Assembly (NCBI GenBank): GCA_937995745.1
Contig: CALKIU010000044.1
Span: 1-43,479, forward strand
Source: an uncultured Bacillaceae bacterium
GTDB taxonomy: Bacteria; Bacillota; Bacilli; Bacillales; Cytobacillaceae
Length of the DNA stretch: 43,479 nt
Direction of reading: 5' to 3'
Below are positions 7,413 through 16,180 of this stretch, piece after piece; the first letter of the stretch is position 1, and the number at the start of each line of letters is the position of its first letter. Both the position numbers and the translations under genes were made by a program. Below the pieces are notes generated by a model. That model did not search any database. It was not told where the DNA came from and saw only the letters and a program-made list of their open reading frames with translations.

Positions 7413-10295
7413 TCAGCTTGTCATTCTTTTTTCCATTTCCTGAATTTGTTGTTCCATGCGGCGGCGGTCCCGCTCCAAGATCGGCTTTAAATATTTGCCG
7501 GTATAGGAAGTCGGATGGGCCGCCACTTCTTCAGGCGTGCCGGCGACAACAATCGTTCCCCCTTTGTCTCCTCCTTCGGGACCGAGGTCGATGATGTAGT
7601 CGGCCGTTTTGATGACGTCGAGATTATGCTCAATCACGACGACCGTGTCCCCGTTTTCAACGAGACGCTGCAGCACTTCCAGGAGGCGGGAAATGTCATC
7701 GGCGTGCAAACCGGTCGTCGGTTCGTCCAAAATATACAACGATTTGCCGGTCGAACGGCGGTGCAGTTCCGAAGCCAGCTTGACCCGCTGCGCCTCCCCT
7801 CCGGACAGGGTCGTCGCCGGCTGTCCCAACAGAATATAGCCGAGCCCCACATCATAAATCGTCTGCAGCTTGCGCCGGATTTTCGGATGGTTTTTAAAGA
7901 ATTCCAGCGCCTCTTCCACGGTCATGTTGAGGATATCGGCAATGTTCTTGCCTTTATAGGTTACTTCAAGGGTATCCCGGTTGTACCGTTTTCCCCCGCA
8001 CACTTCGCACGGGACGTACACGTCAGGCAAAAAGTGCATTTCAATTTTGATGATGCCGTCCCCGCGGCACGCTTCACACCTTCCCCCTTTGACGTTGAAG
8101 CTGAAGCGGCCTTTTTTGTATCCGCGCACTTTCGCCTCATTTGTCGAAGCGAACAAATCGCGGATGTCATCAAACACACCGGTGTATGTGGCCGGATTGG
8201 AGCGGGGCGTGCGCCCGATCGGGGTCTGGTCGATATCGATCACCCTGTCCAGATGTTCCAAGCCGGTGATTTCATCGTGGGCCCCCGGTTTGATGCGCGC
8301 TTTGTTCAATTTTTGCGCAAGGCTCTTGTATAAAATCTCGTTGATCAGCGTGCTCTTTCCGGAGCCGGAAACCCCCGTCACGCAGACAAATTTGCCGAGG
8401 GGGATTTTGACATCAATATTTTTTAAGTTGTTTTCCCGCGCTCCTTTAATTTCCAGATAATGGCCGTTTCCGTTGCGCCGCTCCGCCGGGAGGGGGATGA
8501 ATTTTTTTCCTGACAAATACTGGCCGGTCAAAGACTTCGGATTTTTCATCACTTCCTCAGGCGTTCCGGCGGCGACCACTTCCCCGCCGTGGGCGCCGGC
8601 GCCCGGCCCGATGTCGATCAAATAGTCGGCGGCGAGCATCGTGTCTTCATCGTGTTCGACGACGATGAGCGTGTTGCCGAGATCGCGCATCCCTTTCAGC
8701 GTATGGATAAGACGGTCGTTGTCGCGTTGATGAAGGCCGATCGACGGCTCGTCAAGAATGTAGAGCACGCCGGTCAACCGGGAACCGATTTGGGTGGCGA
8801 GACGGATGCGCTGCGCTTCTCCCCCGGACAGCGTCCCCGCTTCCCGGTCGAGCGTCAAATAATCGAGGCCCACATTGATCAAAAAGCTGAGCCGTTCTTT
8901 AATTTCCTTCAATATTAACCGGGCGATTTGAATCTCTTTTTCCGTCAGTTTCGACTCCAGTTCCTCAAAAAAACGGTACGCTTCGGTGACGGACATTTCC
9001 GTCACTTCGGTGATGTTCTTGCCGGCCACCAAAACGGCGAGGGCCTCTTTGCGGAGACGGCGGCCTTTGCATGCTTGGCAAGGCTGCTGGGCAAGGAATT
9101 TTTCCATCTGCTCCCGCGTGTATTCGGAATTCGTTTCCCGGTAGCGCCGTTCCACATTGCGGACGACCCCTTCAAATTGGATATACGTTTCCTTCACATG
9201 GCCGAAATCCGATTCATAATAGAAATAAATTTTTTCGTCTCCCGAACCGTAAAGAATAATATCCAATTGATCCTTGGGGAGATCTTTTACCGGGGTATCC
9301 ATGTCAATGCCGAAATGATCGCAGACCGCTTTCAAAAGGGTCGGGTAATATTGCGAGCTTTTCGGCTCCCACGGGGCGATGGCGTGCTGGTTCAATGTCA
9401 AATCTTTGTTGGGAATGATCAGATCCAAGTCCACTTCCAGCTTGGAACCGATCCCGTCGCATTCCGGGCAGGCGCCGAACGGACTGTTGAAGGAAAACAT
9501 CCGCGGCTCCAGTTCGCCGATTGAAAATCCGCATTGGGGACAGGAGTGGTGCTCGCTGAAAAGGAGTTCCTCTCCGCCGATCACATCGACGAGAACCCGT
9601 CCCTGCCCGAGTTTCAAAGCCGTTTCGATGGAGTCGCTCAATCGGGCGGCGATGCCGTCTTTGACAACGATCCGGTCGACGACCACTTCAATATTGTGTT
9701 TTTTGTTCTTCTCGAGGGCGATGTCTTCTTCCAGATCGTACATTTGCCCGTTCACCCGCACGCGGACAAAACCGGCCTTTTTAATCTCTTCCAAAACCTT
9801 GGCATGTGTCCCTTTTTTGCCGGAAACGACCGGTGCGAGTATTTGCAGTTTCGTCCGCTCGGGCAGTTCCAAAATCCGATCCACCATTTGTTGAACCGTC
9901 TGCGAAGAAATCTCTATGCCGTGTTCCGGACAAACCGGGCGGCCGATTCTGGCATACAAAAGACGGAGATAATCATATATCTCCGTAACAGTTCCGACCG
10001 TCGAACGGGGATTGTTGTGGGTTGTTTTTTGGTCAATCGAAATGGCCGGAGAAAGCCCTTCGATCGAATCCACGTCCGGTTTGTCCATTTGCCCGAGAAA
10101 TTGGCGGGCATAGGATGATAACGATTCAACATATCTGCGCTGTCCTTCCGCATAAATCGTTTCAAAGGCCAGGGAAGTCTTCCCCGAGCCGGAAAGGCCG
10201 GTCATGACGACAAGCTTGTTTCTCGGGATCGTGACGTCAATATTTTTTAAATTATTGACCCGTGCTCCCTTGATGACAATTTGATCTTTTTCCAA
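7413..10295 (-). CDS. uvrA: Excinuclease ABC subunit A
   Basis: UvrA recognises bulky DNA damage and loads UvrB in nucleotide excision repair. The 960-residue protein has two ABC ATPase units: P-loops GLSGSGKT (about residue 33) and GVSGSGKST (about 645), two LSGGEAQR signatures, and the zinc modules CPQC...CPEC and CEAC...CEVC. Length matches the family. The start is TTG, seven bases after the uvrB stop, with GGAAGG about 11 bases upstream; no in-frame ATG is better placed. It forms an operon with uvrB. Confidence 0.97.
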   Translation of the reverse strand: MEKDQIVIKGARVNNLKNIDVTIPRNKLVVMTGLSGSGKTSLAFETIYAEGQRRYVESLSSYARQFLGQMDKPDVDSIEGLSPAISIDQKTTHNNPRSTVGTVTEIYDYLRLLYARIGRPVCPEHGIEISSQTVQQMVDRILELPERTKLQILAPVVSGKKGTHAKVLEEIKKAGFVRVRVNGQMYDLEEDIALEKNKKHNIEVVVDRIVVKDGIAARLSDSIETALKLGQGRVLVDVIGGEELLFSEHHSCPQCGFSIGELEPRMFSFNSPFGACPECDGIGSKLEVDLDLIIPNKDLTLNQHAIAPWEPKSSQYYPTLLKAVCDHFGIDMDTPVKDLPKDQLDIILYGSGDEKIYFYYESDFGHVKETYIQFEGVVRNVERRYRETNSEYTREQMEKFLAQQPCQACKGRRLRKEALAVLVAGKNITEVTEMSVTEAYRFFEELESKLTEKEIQIARLILKEIKERLSFLINVGLDYLTLDREAGTLSGGEAQRIRLATQIGSRLTGVLYILDEPSIGLHQRDNDRLIHTLKGMRDLGNTLIVVEHDEDTMLAADYLIDIGPGAGAHGGEVVAAGTPEEVMKNPKSLTGQYLSGKKFIPLPAERRNGNGHYLEIKGARENNLKNIDVKIPLGKFVCVTGVSGSGKSTLINEILYKSLAQKLNKARIKPGAHDEITGLEHLDRVIDIDQTPIGRTPRSNPATYTGVFDDIRDLFASTNEAKVRGYKKGRFSFNVKGGRCEACRGDGIIKIEMHFLPDVYVPCEVCGGKRYNRDTLEVTYKGKNIADILNMTVEEALEFFKNHPKIRRKLQTIYDVGLGYILLGQPATTLSGGEAQRVKLASELHRRSTGKSLYILDEPTTGLHADDISRLLEVLQRLVENGDTVVVIEHNLDVIKTADYIIDLGPEGGDKGGTIVVAGTPEEVAAHPTSYTGKYLKPILERDRRRMEQQIQEMEKRMTS

Positions 10296-10302
10296 TGTGT
10301 TA

Positions 10303-12282
10303 TCATCCTTCCGCTTTTAACTCGAAAATAATGTCGCGAAGCTCGGCGGCCCGTTCGAAATCGAGCGCTTTGGCCGCTTCCTTCATCTCTTTTTCCAAAT
10401 TCTGTATCAATTGTTCTTTTTCGTCTTTTGTCATCTTTCCGATCTTTTCAAGAGGCGTATAGGCCGCTGAATCTTCGGCGGCATACGTCGCCCTGATCAC
10501 ATCGCGGATTTCTTTTTGAATCGTCTTCGGTACAATGCCGTGCTTGCGGTTATATTCCTCTTGAATGGAGCGGCGCCGTCTCGTCTCGTTGATCGCTTTT
10601 TCCATCGATTTCGTGATCGTGTCGGCGTACATGATGACGTGCCCGTTCGCATTCCGCGCCGCCCGGCCGATCGTTTGAATAAGCGAGTGTTCCGAACGCA
10701 AGAATCCTTCTTTATCGGCATCCAAAATGGCGACGAGAGAAACCTCGGGGATATCGAGGCCTTCACGGAGAAGGTTGATTCCCACGAGCACATCGAACAC
10801 GCCGAGACGCAAATCCCTGATAATTTCAATCCGCTCGAGCGTTTTGATCTCCGAATGGAGGTACCGGACCTTGATGCCAATTTCTTTTAAGTAGTCTGTC
10901 AGATCTTCAGCCATTTTTTTCGTCAACGTCGTCACAAGGACCCGCTCGTTTCGCTTCACCCGTTCCTGAATCTCTCCGATTAAATCGTCAATCTGCCCTT
11001 CAATCGGCCGGACATCAATCGTCGGATCGAGGAGTCCCGTCGGGCGAATGATCTGCTCGACCACATCCGGCGCCTTCTCCAATTCATACGGCCCGGGAGT
11101 GGCGGAAACGTAAATCACTTGATGAACGCGCTCCTCAAATTCATCAAAACGGAGAGGGCGGTTGTCCAGCGCCGACGGCAGGCGGAATCCGTAGTCGACG
11201 AGAACCTGCTTCCGCGCCCGGTCGCCGTTGTACATGCCCCGAATCTGCGGAATCGTCACGTGCGACTCGTCGATGACGATGAGAAAATCGTCGGGAAAAT
11301 AATCAAGCAGCGTATACGGCGTCGAACCGGGCGGCCGCAGCGTCAAATGGCGGGAGTAGTTTTCAATTCCCGAGCAAAAACCCATCTCCCGCATCATTTC
11401 CAAATCGTAACGGGTTCTCTGCTCCAGGCGCTGCGCTTCAAGCAGTTTCCCCTGCGAACGCAGTTCTTCAAGCCGTTCCTCCAATTCCTTCTCAATATTT
11501 TGAATGGCGATTTTCATAATCTCTTCCCGGGTGACGAAGTGGGATGCCGGAAAAATCGCCACGTGCTCCCTTTCGCCCATGATTTCCCCCGTCAACGCAT
11601 CCACTTCGCGAATCCGGTCGATTTCATCGCCGAAAAATTCCACGCGGATGCAGTGCTCATCCCGGGAAGCCGGGAAAATTTCCACCACATCGCCGCGCAC
11701 CCGGAACGTCCCCCGGGTAAAATTAATGTCATTCCGTTCGTACTGGATATCGACCAGCTTGCGGAGCATCCGGTTCCGGTCGATTTCCATGCCGACCCGC
11801 AATGACAACACGTTTTCCCTGTATTCTTCCGGAGAACCCAAGCCGTAAATGCAAGACACGCTGGCCACGATGATGACGTCTTTCCGTTCAAACAACGCCG
11901 ATGTGGCCGAGTGCCGCAATTTGTCGATCTCATCATTGATCCTGGCGTCTTTTTCAATATACGTATCCGTTGACGGCACATAGGCCTCCGGTTGATAATA
12001 ATCGTAATAACTGACAAAATACTCAACCGCATTATTGGGGAAAAACTCCTTAAATTCGCTGTACAGCTGGCCCGCCAGCGTCTTGTTGTGGGCGATGACA
12101 AGCGTCGGTTTGTTCACTTCCTTAATAACATTGGAAATCGTAAACGTTTTTCCCGTACCCGTCGCCCCCAACAGCGTCTGATGCTTTTTCCCCTGCTTGA
12201 TGCCCTCAACGAGCTTCCTGATCGCTTCGGGCTGATCCCCTTGAGGCTTGAACTTTGACACCAATTGAAATCGCTGTTCCAC
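10303..12282 (-). CDS. uvrB: Excinuclease ABC subunit B
   Basis: UvrB is the helicase-like damage-verification subunit that partners UvrA and then UvrC. The 659-residue protein has P-loop GATGTGKT (about 40-47), the beta-hairpin segment rich in tyrosine (YYDYYQPEAYVP, about 93-104), helicase motifs including DESHV and QTIGRAARN, and a C-terminal UVR coiled-coil domain (about 620-659) for UvrC. AGGAGGC precedes the ATG. A degenerate LexA-like site lies about 130 bases upstream, consistent with SOS control. Confidence 0.97.
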   Translation of the reverse strand: MEQRFQLVSKFKPQGDQPEAIRKLVEGIKQGKKHQTLLGATGTGKTFTISNVIKEVNKPTLVIAHNKTLAGQLYSEFKEFFPNNAVEYFVSYYDYYQPEAYVPSTDTYIEKDARINDEIDKLRHSATSALFERKDVIIVASVSCIYGLGSPEEYRENVLSLRVGMEIDRNRMLRKLVDIQYERNDINFTRGTFRVRGDVVEIFPASRDEHCIRVEFFGDEIDRIREVDALTGEIMGEREHVAIFPASHFVTREEIMKIAIQNIEKELEERLEELRSQGKLLEAQRLEQRTRYDLEMMREMGFCSGIENYSRHLTLRPPGSTPYTLLDYFPDDFLIVIDESHVTIPQIRGMYNGDRARKQVLVDYGFRLPSALDNRPLRFDEFEERVHQVIYVSATPGPYELEKAPDVVEQIIRPTGLLDPTIDVRPIEGQIDDLIGEIQERVKRNERVLVTTLTKKMAEDLTDYLKEIGIKVRYLHSEIKTLERIEIIRDLRLGVFDVLVGINLLREGLDIPEVSLVAILDADKEGFLRSEHSLIQTIGRAARNANGHVIMYADTITKSMEKAINETRRRRSIQEEYNRKHGIVPKTIQKEIRDVIRATYAAEDSAAYTPLEKIGKMTKDEKEQLIQNLEKEMKEAAKALDFERAAELRDIIFELKAEG

Positions 12283-12371
12283 AATAAAAGCCTCCTGTAA
12301 ACATGAAATAAAAAGACCTCTTCCTCAAGCATTGACAAAATGTTCCACTTTTCTTACCAGCGTCTATTCCC

Positions 12372-12423
12372 ATTCTAACATAGAGCCAGTTGAACACTCC
12401 ACTAATATGCGAACTGGCATTCG
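12372..12423 (-). promoter_or_regulatory. Possible LexA (SOS) box and -10 upstream of uvrB
   Basis: CGAACTGGCATTCG at 12410-12423 matches the Bacillus LexA half-sites CGAAC-N4-GTTCG at nine of ten arm positions, but the central four bases fit poorly. A TAGAAT -10-like hexamer follows on the minus strand at 12377-12372. uvrB is LexA-controlled in B. subtilis; assignment here is inferred. Confidence 0.4.
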
Positions 12424-12451
12424 TTCCCTGTTTTACATAACAATGGGGAGT

Positions 12452-13699
12452 TTATTTTTTTTGGGAAAAACGGGCTTCGCCCGCTTCAGCCAGTCGCCCG
12501 GCGGTTCTCCGCCGCCCCGCTTTTTCGCCGCTCCTCCCGTACACAAAATGGAACGCCAAAGCCCCCAGTGTGATGAACAACCCGCAAAGCAAATAGACCG
12601 TCCGGAAACGGAGCGCGCCGACCGCTAAGCCGATGACATAGGCGCCAATCCCGTTCGCCAAATCAAGAAAAATAAAAAACGTGGAAGTGGCCAGCCCTTT
12701 TTTGTCGGCGGGAGACTGCTGGACGGCAATCGCTTGCAAATACGACAGCACCGTTCCGTACCCGATCCCGATCAGCGCCCCGGCGAGCAAAAACACGGCG
12801 GCATTCCCGGCGGCGCCCAAAACGGCAAAACCTCCGGCCAAAAGGAAAATAAACGGGTATGTCACCTTTTTCGCCCCGTACAAATCAAACCATTTGCCGG
12901 TGAACGGCCTTGTCGCCAGAAGGGCAAGAGCGTACACGAAGAAGAAATAGCTCGCAGCCTCAACGAGACCGATTTCCTCGGCGTACGGCGACAGAAAAGA
13001 CATCAAACTGGCGTAGGCCACGGTGATGAGAAACATCACGAGCGAAACGGGGACGGCCTTCGGTTCGATAAAATCCCGGACGGCAATGCCCCTTTTTTGC
13101 GCTGCGGCCGGTTCCGTTTTTTGCGGCTGCGCCGGCGCCTTGAGAACGAGGGCCAGCAGCAAATCAAACACGATAAAAACAAGCCCGGCCATAAAAATAT
13201 GGAAGAAACCCGCATGGCTGTACAGATAGATGCTTAAAAACGGCCCGATGGCCATGGCCACGTTCATCGCCGTCGCATAATAGCCCGTCCCTTCCCCGCG
13301 GCGCTTGTCGGGAATGATGTTGGCGGCGATAGCCCCGGCGGCGGTTGTCGTCACTCCGTGCGCCGTTCCTTGAAGGATGCGGAGGACAAACAGCATCGCC
13401 AAACTGTTGATGAAAAGATGGAGCGCCATCGAGACGGCAAAAAGAGCCGCCCCGAGAACAAGCATCCGTTTATGTCCTGCCCGGTCCATATATTTTCCGG
13501 TAAAAATGCGCCCCACAAGGGAGGCGAGGACGAAAATGCCCGTGGCCAGCCCGGCCGTTCCCCGGTCGGCGCCGAAAGCGTTCATGGCATAAACGGCCGT
13601 GATGACCATCATCATGTAAAACACAACATGGGTGAAAAAGTTCACCCCGGAAATGATGATAAAATCTTTTGTCCATAACTTTTCAGCATTCATCGCCAT
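12452..13699 (-). CDS. MFS transporter
   Basis: A roughly 415-residue major facilitator protein with twelve predicted membrane helices. The cytoplasmic loop between helices 2 and 3 has the family motif as GKYMDRAGHKRML, and helix 4/5 has RILQGTAHGVTTTAAGAIAAN. A Pro/Gln/Lys-rich loop near residues 195-215 separates the two halves. It resembles the YfkF/YwoG group of proton-driven exporters; substrate unknown. The ATG at 13699 has AAGGA five bases upstream. The C-terminus is Arg/Gly-rich. It lies 170 bases upstream of uvrB with its own direction of transcription the same. Confidence 0.85.
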   Translation of the reverse strand: MAMNAEKLWTKDFIIISGVNFFTHVVFYMMMVITAVYAMNAFGADRGTAGLATGIFVLASLVGRIFTGKYMDRAGHKRMLVLGAALFAVSMALHLFINSLAMLFVLRILQGTAHGVTTTAAGAIAANIIPDKRRGEGTGYYATAMNVAMAIGPFLSIYLYSHAGFFHIFMAGLVFIVFDLLLALVLKAPAQPQKTEPAAAQKRGIAVRDFIEPKAVPVSLVMFLITVAYASLMSFLSPYAEEIGLVEAASYFFFVYALALLATRPFTGKWFDLYGAKKVTYPFIFLLAGGFAVLGAAGNAAVFLLAGALIGIGYGTVLSYLQAIAVQQSPADKKGLATSTFFIFLDLANGIGAYVIGLAVGALRFRTVYLLCGLFITLGALAFHFVYGRSGEKAGRRRTAGRLAEAGEARFSQKK

Positions 13700-13777
13700 C
13701 ACGTTCCTTCATTCATAGATCTTGTTTCCGGAATCCGACCGTTTGAAAAACGGTTTCGGCGGAAACGGACCGCCTGG

Positions 13778-13880
13778 CACTGTTGCGCAGCGCACCGGCG
13801 GAAACCGTTGGGCACTCTTGCGCAGCGCGCGGCGTATACTCCCGTGTATTGTTGCATCGTGCGCGCCGGAATCCGGAACA
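13778..13880. repeat. Three-copy repeat, unit 34-35 bp
   Basis: Units start at 13778 (CACTGTTGCGCAGCGC), 13813 (CACTCTTGCGCAGCGC) and 13847 (TATTGTTGCATCGTGC), each followed by a GCGG/CGCCGGAA-like tail. The first two are nearly identical over 16 bases. Confidence 0.65.
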
Positions 13881-14000
13881 GGCGGAACTTCTTCGGTCCA
13901 TTAAGCGCCGGCATCCGCAAAGGACAACCCAACGAACGGATGACTTTTAATTTTTTTGAGATCGCGGCAGCTTTTGCAACATACGCCCTTTTTATGAAAC

Positions 14001-14038
14001 AAAAAAGGAAAATGCCGTTACACTCCGGAAAACGGCAT
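14001..14038 (-). terminator. Orphan minus-strand terminator-like hairpin
   Basis: On the minus strand ATGCCGTT (14038-14031) pairs with AACGGCAT (14019-14012), followed by TTTCCTTTTTTG. No gene lies just upstream on that strand. Confidence 0.4.
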
Positions 14039-14486
14039 GCTGAATTTGCGAGTCTGTCTGTCCGTGATCATAACACAACTTTTACATGCATTATATCCCT
14101 TTGCCGGCAGAACATCCAGTAAAAGGAAATTCTAACTTTGCTACTAGGTCCCGGCTTTTTCGGCAGATGGCAGCTTTCGTTGAAAAAGAGAAACCGTCCA
14201 GGAGCGGCGGGGAAGTTTATGCCTGGAAAAAGAACAGGGATCATTTCCTCCGCCTTAAGCTCGCCCTCAACAGCCTCTCTCCATGAACAGAACCTGTTTT
14301 CATGGCTGTGCCAGCAAGTGAAAATGACATTTGCGTTTTTGCCATACTAAAGATGACCTCTCCAACTGAATTTCATTATGTAGAAGTTTTTACGTCACAT
14401 TCATGTTTTTACTATCCGCACGTTGAAAATAATAAATAAATATTATACAACCGGCGGGAATTTTATTTCAATATAATATTCAACTG

Positions 14487-14515
14487 TTCACAAAAACGTT
14501 TAAAAGTTGTATAAA
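14487..14515 (+). promoter_or_regulatory. Candidate promoter of doxX
   Basis: TTCACA (14487-14492), a 17-base spacer and TATAAA (14510-14515). The site is flanked by CTGTTCACA and TGTGAAAACAG, which form an imperfect inverted pair around the promoter. The TTCACA/TGTGAA halves recall Rex or other redox operators, but the spacing is too wide for a single Rex dimer. Confidence 0.4.
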
Positions 14516-14611
14516 AACTGTGAAAACAGTGCTTTCTCCTTTATTTATTTTAAAAAAAGAATTAGAATAAACTTGAAAAAATTAGTTTACAATATTTACG
14601 AGGTGAAAATC

Positions 14612-15109
14612 ATGGTTAAATGGTTAAGGGAAAGCAAAGTGTCGTCAGCGATTATGGTTTTGTTTCGTTTATATATAGGGTACACGTTCCTGATGGCTGG
14701 CTGGCATAAGATTACAGGTGGATTTGATGCATCCGGCTATTTAAAAGGCGCCATTGCCAAGGCAACGGGAGAAAACCCCACTGTTCAAGCATGGTGGGCA
14801 ACATTTCTCGAAGGATTTGCCCTTCCCAACGTGGAGATTTTCAATTTTCTCGTGGCGTGGGGAGAATTTTTGGTCGGCATTGCCCTCATTCTCGGCATCT
14901 TTACAACGTTCGCCGCTTTGATGGGCATCACGATGAACTTCGCTTTCTTGTTTTCCGGCACAATCAGCAGCAACCCGCAAATGGTGTTAATCACCATCTT
15001 CATTCTCGTTGCGGGCGCCAATGCCGGACGGTACGGTTTGGACCGCTGGGTACTCCCGTACGTGCGCAAAGTTTTCAACAAAGAAGCACAGAAACCGGTC
15101 GTCAACTGA
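14612..15109 (+). CDS. DoxX family membrane protein
   Basis: A 165-residue protein with four predicted membrane helices and the DoxX pattern near the N-terminus (RLYIGYTFLMAGWHKITGGF, about residues 18-37, and a VAWGEFLVGIALILG helix in the middle). AGGTGA precedes the ATG by seven bases. DoxX proteins in Bacillus (for example CatD, MhqP) are linked to quinone, thiol or oxidative stress, but the exact role here is unknown. Transcribed on its own from an AT-rich promoter region. Confidence 0.85.
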   Translation: MVKWLRESKVSSAIMVLFRLYIGYTFLMAGWHKITGGFDASGYLKGAIAKATGENPTVQAWWATFLEGFALPNVEIFNFLVAWGEFLVGIALILGIFTTFAALMGITMNFAFLFSGTISSNPQMVLITIFILVAGANAGRYGLDRWVLPYVRKVFNKEAQKPVVN

Positions 15110-15146
15110 TTTGAAAAAAGGAAGGGGAAGCGGCGCGCCGCATCCC

Positions 15147-15183
15147 TTTATACTTCCCGATTGTTTTATACTTCCCGATTGTT
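15147..15183. repeat. Tandem duplication of a 17-bp unit
   Basis: TTTATACTTCCCGATTGTT appears twice in succession, offset by 17 bases, just downstream of doxX. Confidence 0.8.
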
Positions 15184-15227
15184 GGCTAAATAGCAGGCAA
15201 CGGACCATTTTGCTTTCATCCAAGAAA

Positions 15228-15259
15228 AAGGCCGCCCGGCAGAATCCTGGGGCGGCCTT
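15228..15259 (-). terminator. Hairpin with minus-strand T-run
   Basis: AAGGCCGCCC (15228-15237) pairs perfectly with GGGCGGCCTT (15250-15259). On the minus strand it is followed by TTTTTC; on the plus strand by CTGC. It could end transcripts from doxX weakly, or a minus-strand transcript coming from 15260-15640. Confidence 0.6.
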
Positions 15260-15372
15260 CTGCATACGGGGGACGGTCCCGGCGGCAAAAGGAGCGGTTG
15301 AGCCCGGCTGCATTTAGCACCGGGAGCAGCGAATCCGGCAAGGGTCACTGGTTTCCATAATCCGGAATTTTG

Positions 15373-15400
15373 TTGACACTTTTGTGAAAGGGTATACAAT
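15373..15400 (+). promoter_or_regulatory. Strong sigma-A-like promoter upstream of the small RNA
   Basis: TTGACA (15373-15378), 16 bases, TACAAT (15395-15400). A second possible promoter, TTGATG (15404-15409), 17 bases, TACATT (15427-15432), lies closer to the expected small-RNA 5' end. Confidence 0.65.
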
Positions 15401-15436
15401 TAGTTGATGATATCTCATATATGTGTTACATTATAA

Positions 15437-15454
15437 ATGTGAAGTGAATCACAA
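15437..15454 (+). promoter_or_regulatory. Rex-like operator at the small RNA start
   Basis: ATGTGAAGTGAATCACAA matches the Rex consensus TTGTGAA-N4-TTCACAA at 12 of 14 arm positions. It overlaps the inferred start of the RoxS-like RNA. In B. subtilis Rex represses roxS when the NADH/NAD ratio is low. Confidence 0.6.
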
Positions 15455-15550
15455 GTTGTAATACATCCCTTTGAATCAACGTTACAACTTAATCCCATCC
15501 CCCCTTGTTCGAATAAAAATTCCCGGCAGCTTTCTGCCGGGCGTTTTTCT
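15439..15550 (+). ncRNA. roxS: RoxS/RsaE-like regulatory small RNA
   Basis: The sequence has the layout of RsaE (Staphylococcus)/RoxS (Bacillus). After AATCACA comes a stem AAGTTGTAA (15453-15461) pairing with TTACAACTT (15482-15490), whose loop contains CATCCCTTTG. Then comes a single-stranded C-rich stretch AATCCCATCCCCCC (15491-15504), then a terminator CCCGGCAG/CTGCCGGG with a T-run (15522-15550). The C-rich loop and the UCCCAUCCCC linker are the regions with which RoxS/RsaE pairs to ribosome binding sites of central-metabolism and redox mRNAs. The 5' end is inferred; if the TTGACA promoter is used the RNA begins near 15407 and is about 144 nt. It encodes no protein. Confidence 0.75.
15522..15550 (+). 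terminator. Terminator of the RoxS-like RNA
   Basis: CCCGGCAG, loop CTTT, CTGCCGGG, then CGTTTTTCTTTTT. Eight perfect pairs. Confidence 0.9.
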
Positions 15551-15586
15551 TTTTATGGGTCTCCGCTCCCTCTTTTTTCAATCAAT

Positions 15587-15637
15587 CGGCTCAAACAAAC
15601 CAGCCGGTTGTCCGGCAAGTTTCGTTTGAGCCGCTTT
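15587..15637 (+). terminator. Large hairpin just upstream of fosB
   Basis: CGGCTCAAAC (15587-15596) pairs with GTTTGAGCCG (15624-15633). Inside it AAAC pairs with GTTT and GCCGG with CCGGC, giving a nearly continuous stem, followed by CTTTTATC. It sits 40 bases before the fosB start, so it may be a terminator or an attenuator in the fosB leader. Confidence 0.6.
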
Positions 15638-15675
15638 TATCATAAATGATCCTTTCCCGATTGGAGGACATGCCG

Positions 15676-16140
15676 ATGATTAAAGGTCTCAACCATCTGA
15701 CGTTTTCCGTATCCGACTTGGAGACATCCGTAAAATTCTATGAAAGTGTCTTCGGAGCGAAGCTGTTGGTCAAAGGAGGAACAGTCGCTTATTTTGATTT
15801 AAACGGCATCTGGCTCGCCCTCAATGAAGAAAAAGACGCGCCCCGCGAAGGAAGCAACTCCACTTATACTCATATTGCTTTTTCCGTTGAGGAAAAAGAT
15901 TTTGATGCGGTGTGCCAAAAACTGAAAGACTTGAACGTGAACATCCTCCCCGGTCGGCCGAGAGATCCGCGGGATAAACGTTCCGTGTACTTCACCGACC
16001 CGGACGGCCACAAATTTGAATTCCACACCGGGACCCTCGCGGACCGGCTTCAATACTATAAAGAAGCAAAACCCCACATGACATTTTATGAACTCGGTGC
16101 CTGGCACCAAGGGACAAAAAATGTCCCGGATGTTCGGTAG
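15676..16140 (+). CDS. fosB: Metallothiol transferase FosB (fosfomycin resistance)
   Basis: FosB inactivates fosfomycin by adding a thiol, bacillithiol in Bacillaceae, to its epoxide. The 154-residue protein is a single glyoxalase/VOC domain. All three metal ligands of the family are present at the expected positions: His7, His66 and Glu115. The segments AYFDLNGIWLALNEE and FTDPDGHKFEFHTGTL match B. subtilis FosB as recalled. The ATG at 15676 was chosen because GGAGG is eight bases upstream; an in-frame ATG two codons earlier is too close. The C-terminus is about ten residues longer than in B. subtilis. A large hairpin precedes the gene. Confidence 0.93.
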   Translation: MIKGLNHLTFSVSDLETSVKFYESVFGAKLLVKGGTVAYFDLNGIWLALNEEKDAPREGSNSTYTHIAFSVEEKDFDAVCQKLKDLNVNILPGRPRDPRDKRSVYFTDPDGHKFEFHTGTLADRLQYYKEAKPHMTFYELGAWHQGTKNVPDVR

Positions 16141-16154
16141 GTGTCCGGGACTTT
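16123..16154 (+). terminator. Hairpin overlapping the fosB stop
   Basis: GTCCCGGA (16123-16130) pairs with TCCGGGAC (16144-16151), followed only by TTTC. Weak terminator; a stronger one follows. Confidence 0.4.
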
Positions 16155-16180
16155 CATGGCATTCCGGCCGGAACAATGAA

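Larger units (their letters stand above)
13700..14611. other. 912-base gene-free region between MFS gene and doxX
   Basis: No convincing gene. It holds three copies of a 34-35-bp repeat (13778-13880), an orphan minus-strand terminator-like hairpin (14001-14038), a hairpin CCATGAACAG/CTGTTTTCATGG around 14280-14305, and an AT-rich promoter region for the plus-strand doxX gene (14400-14611). Confidence 0.7.
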
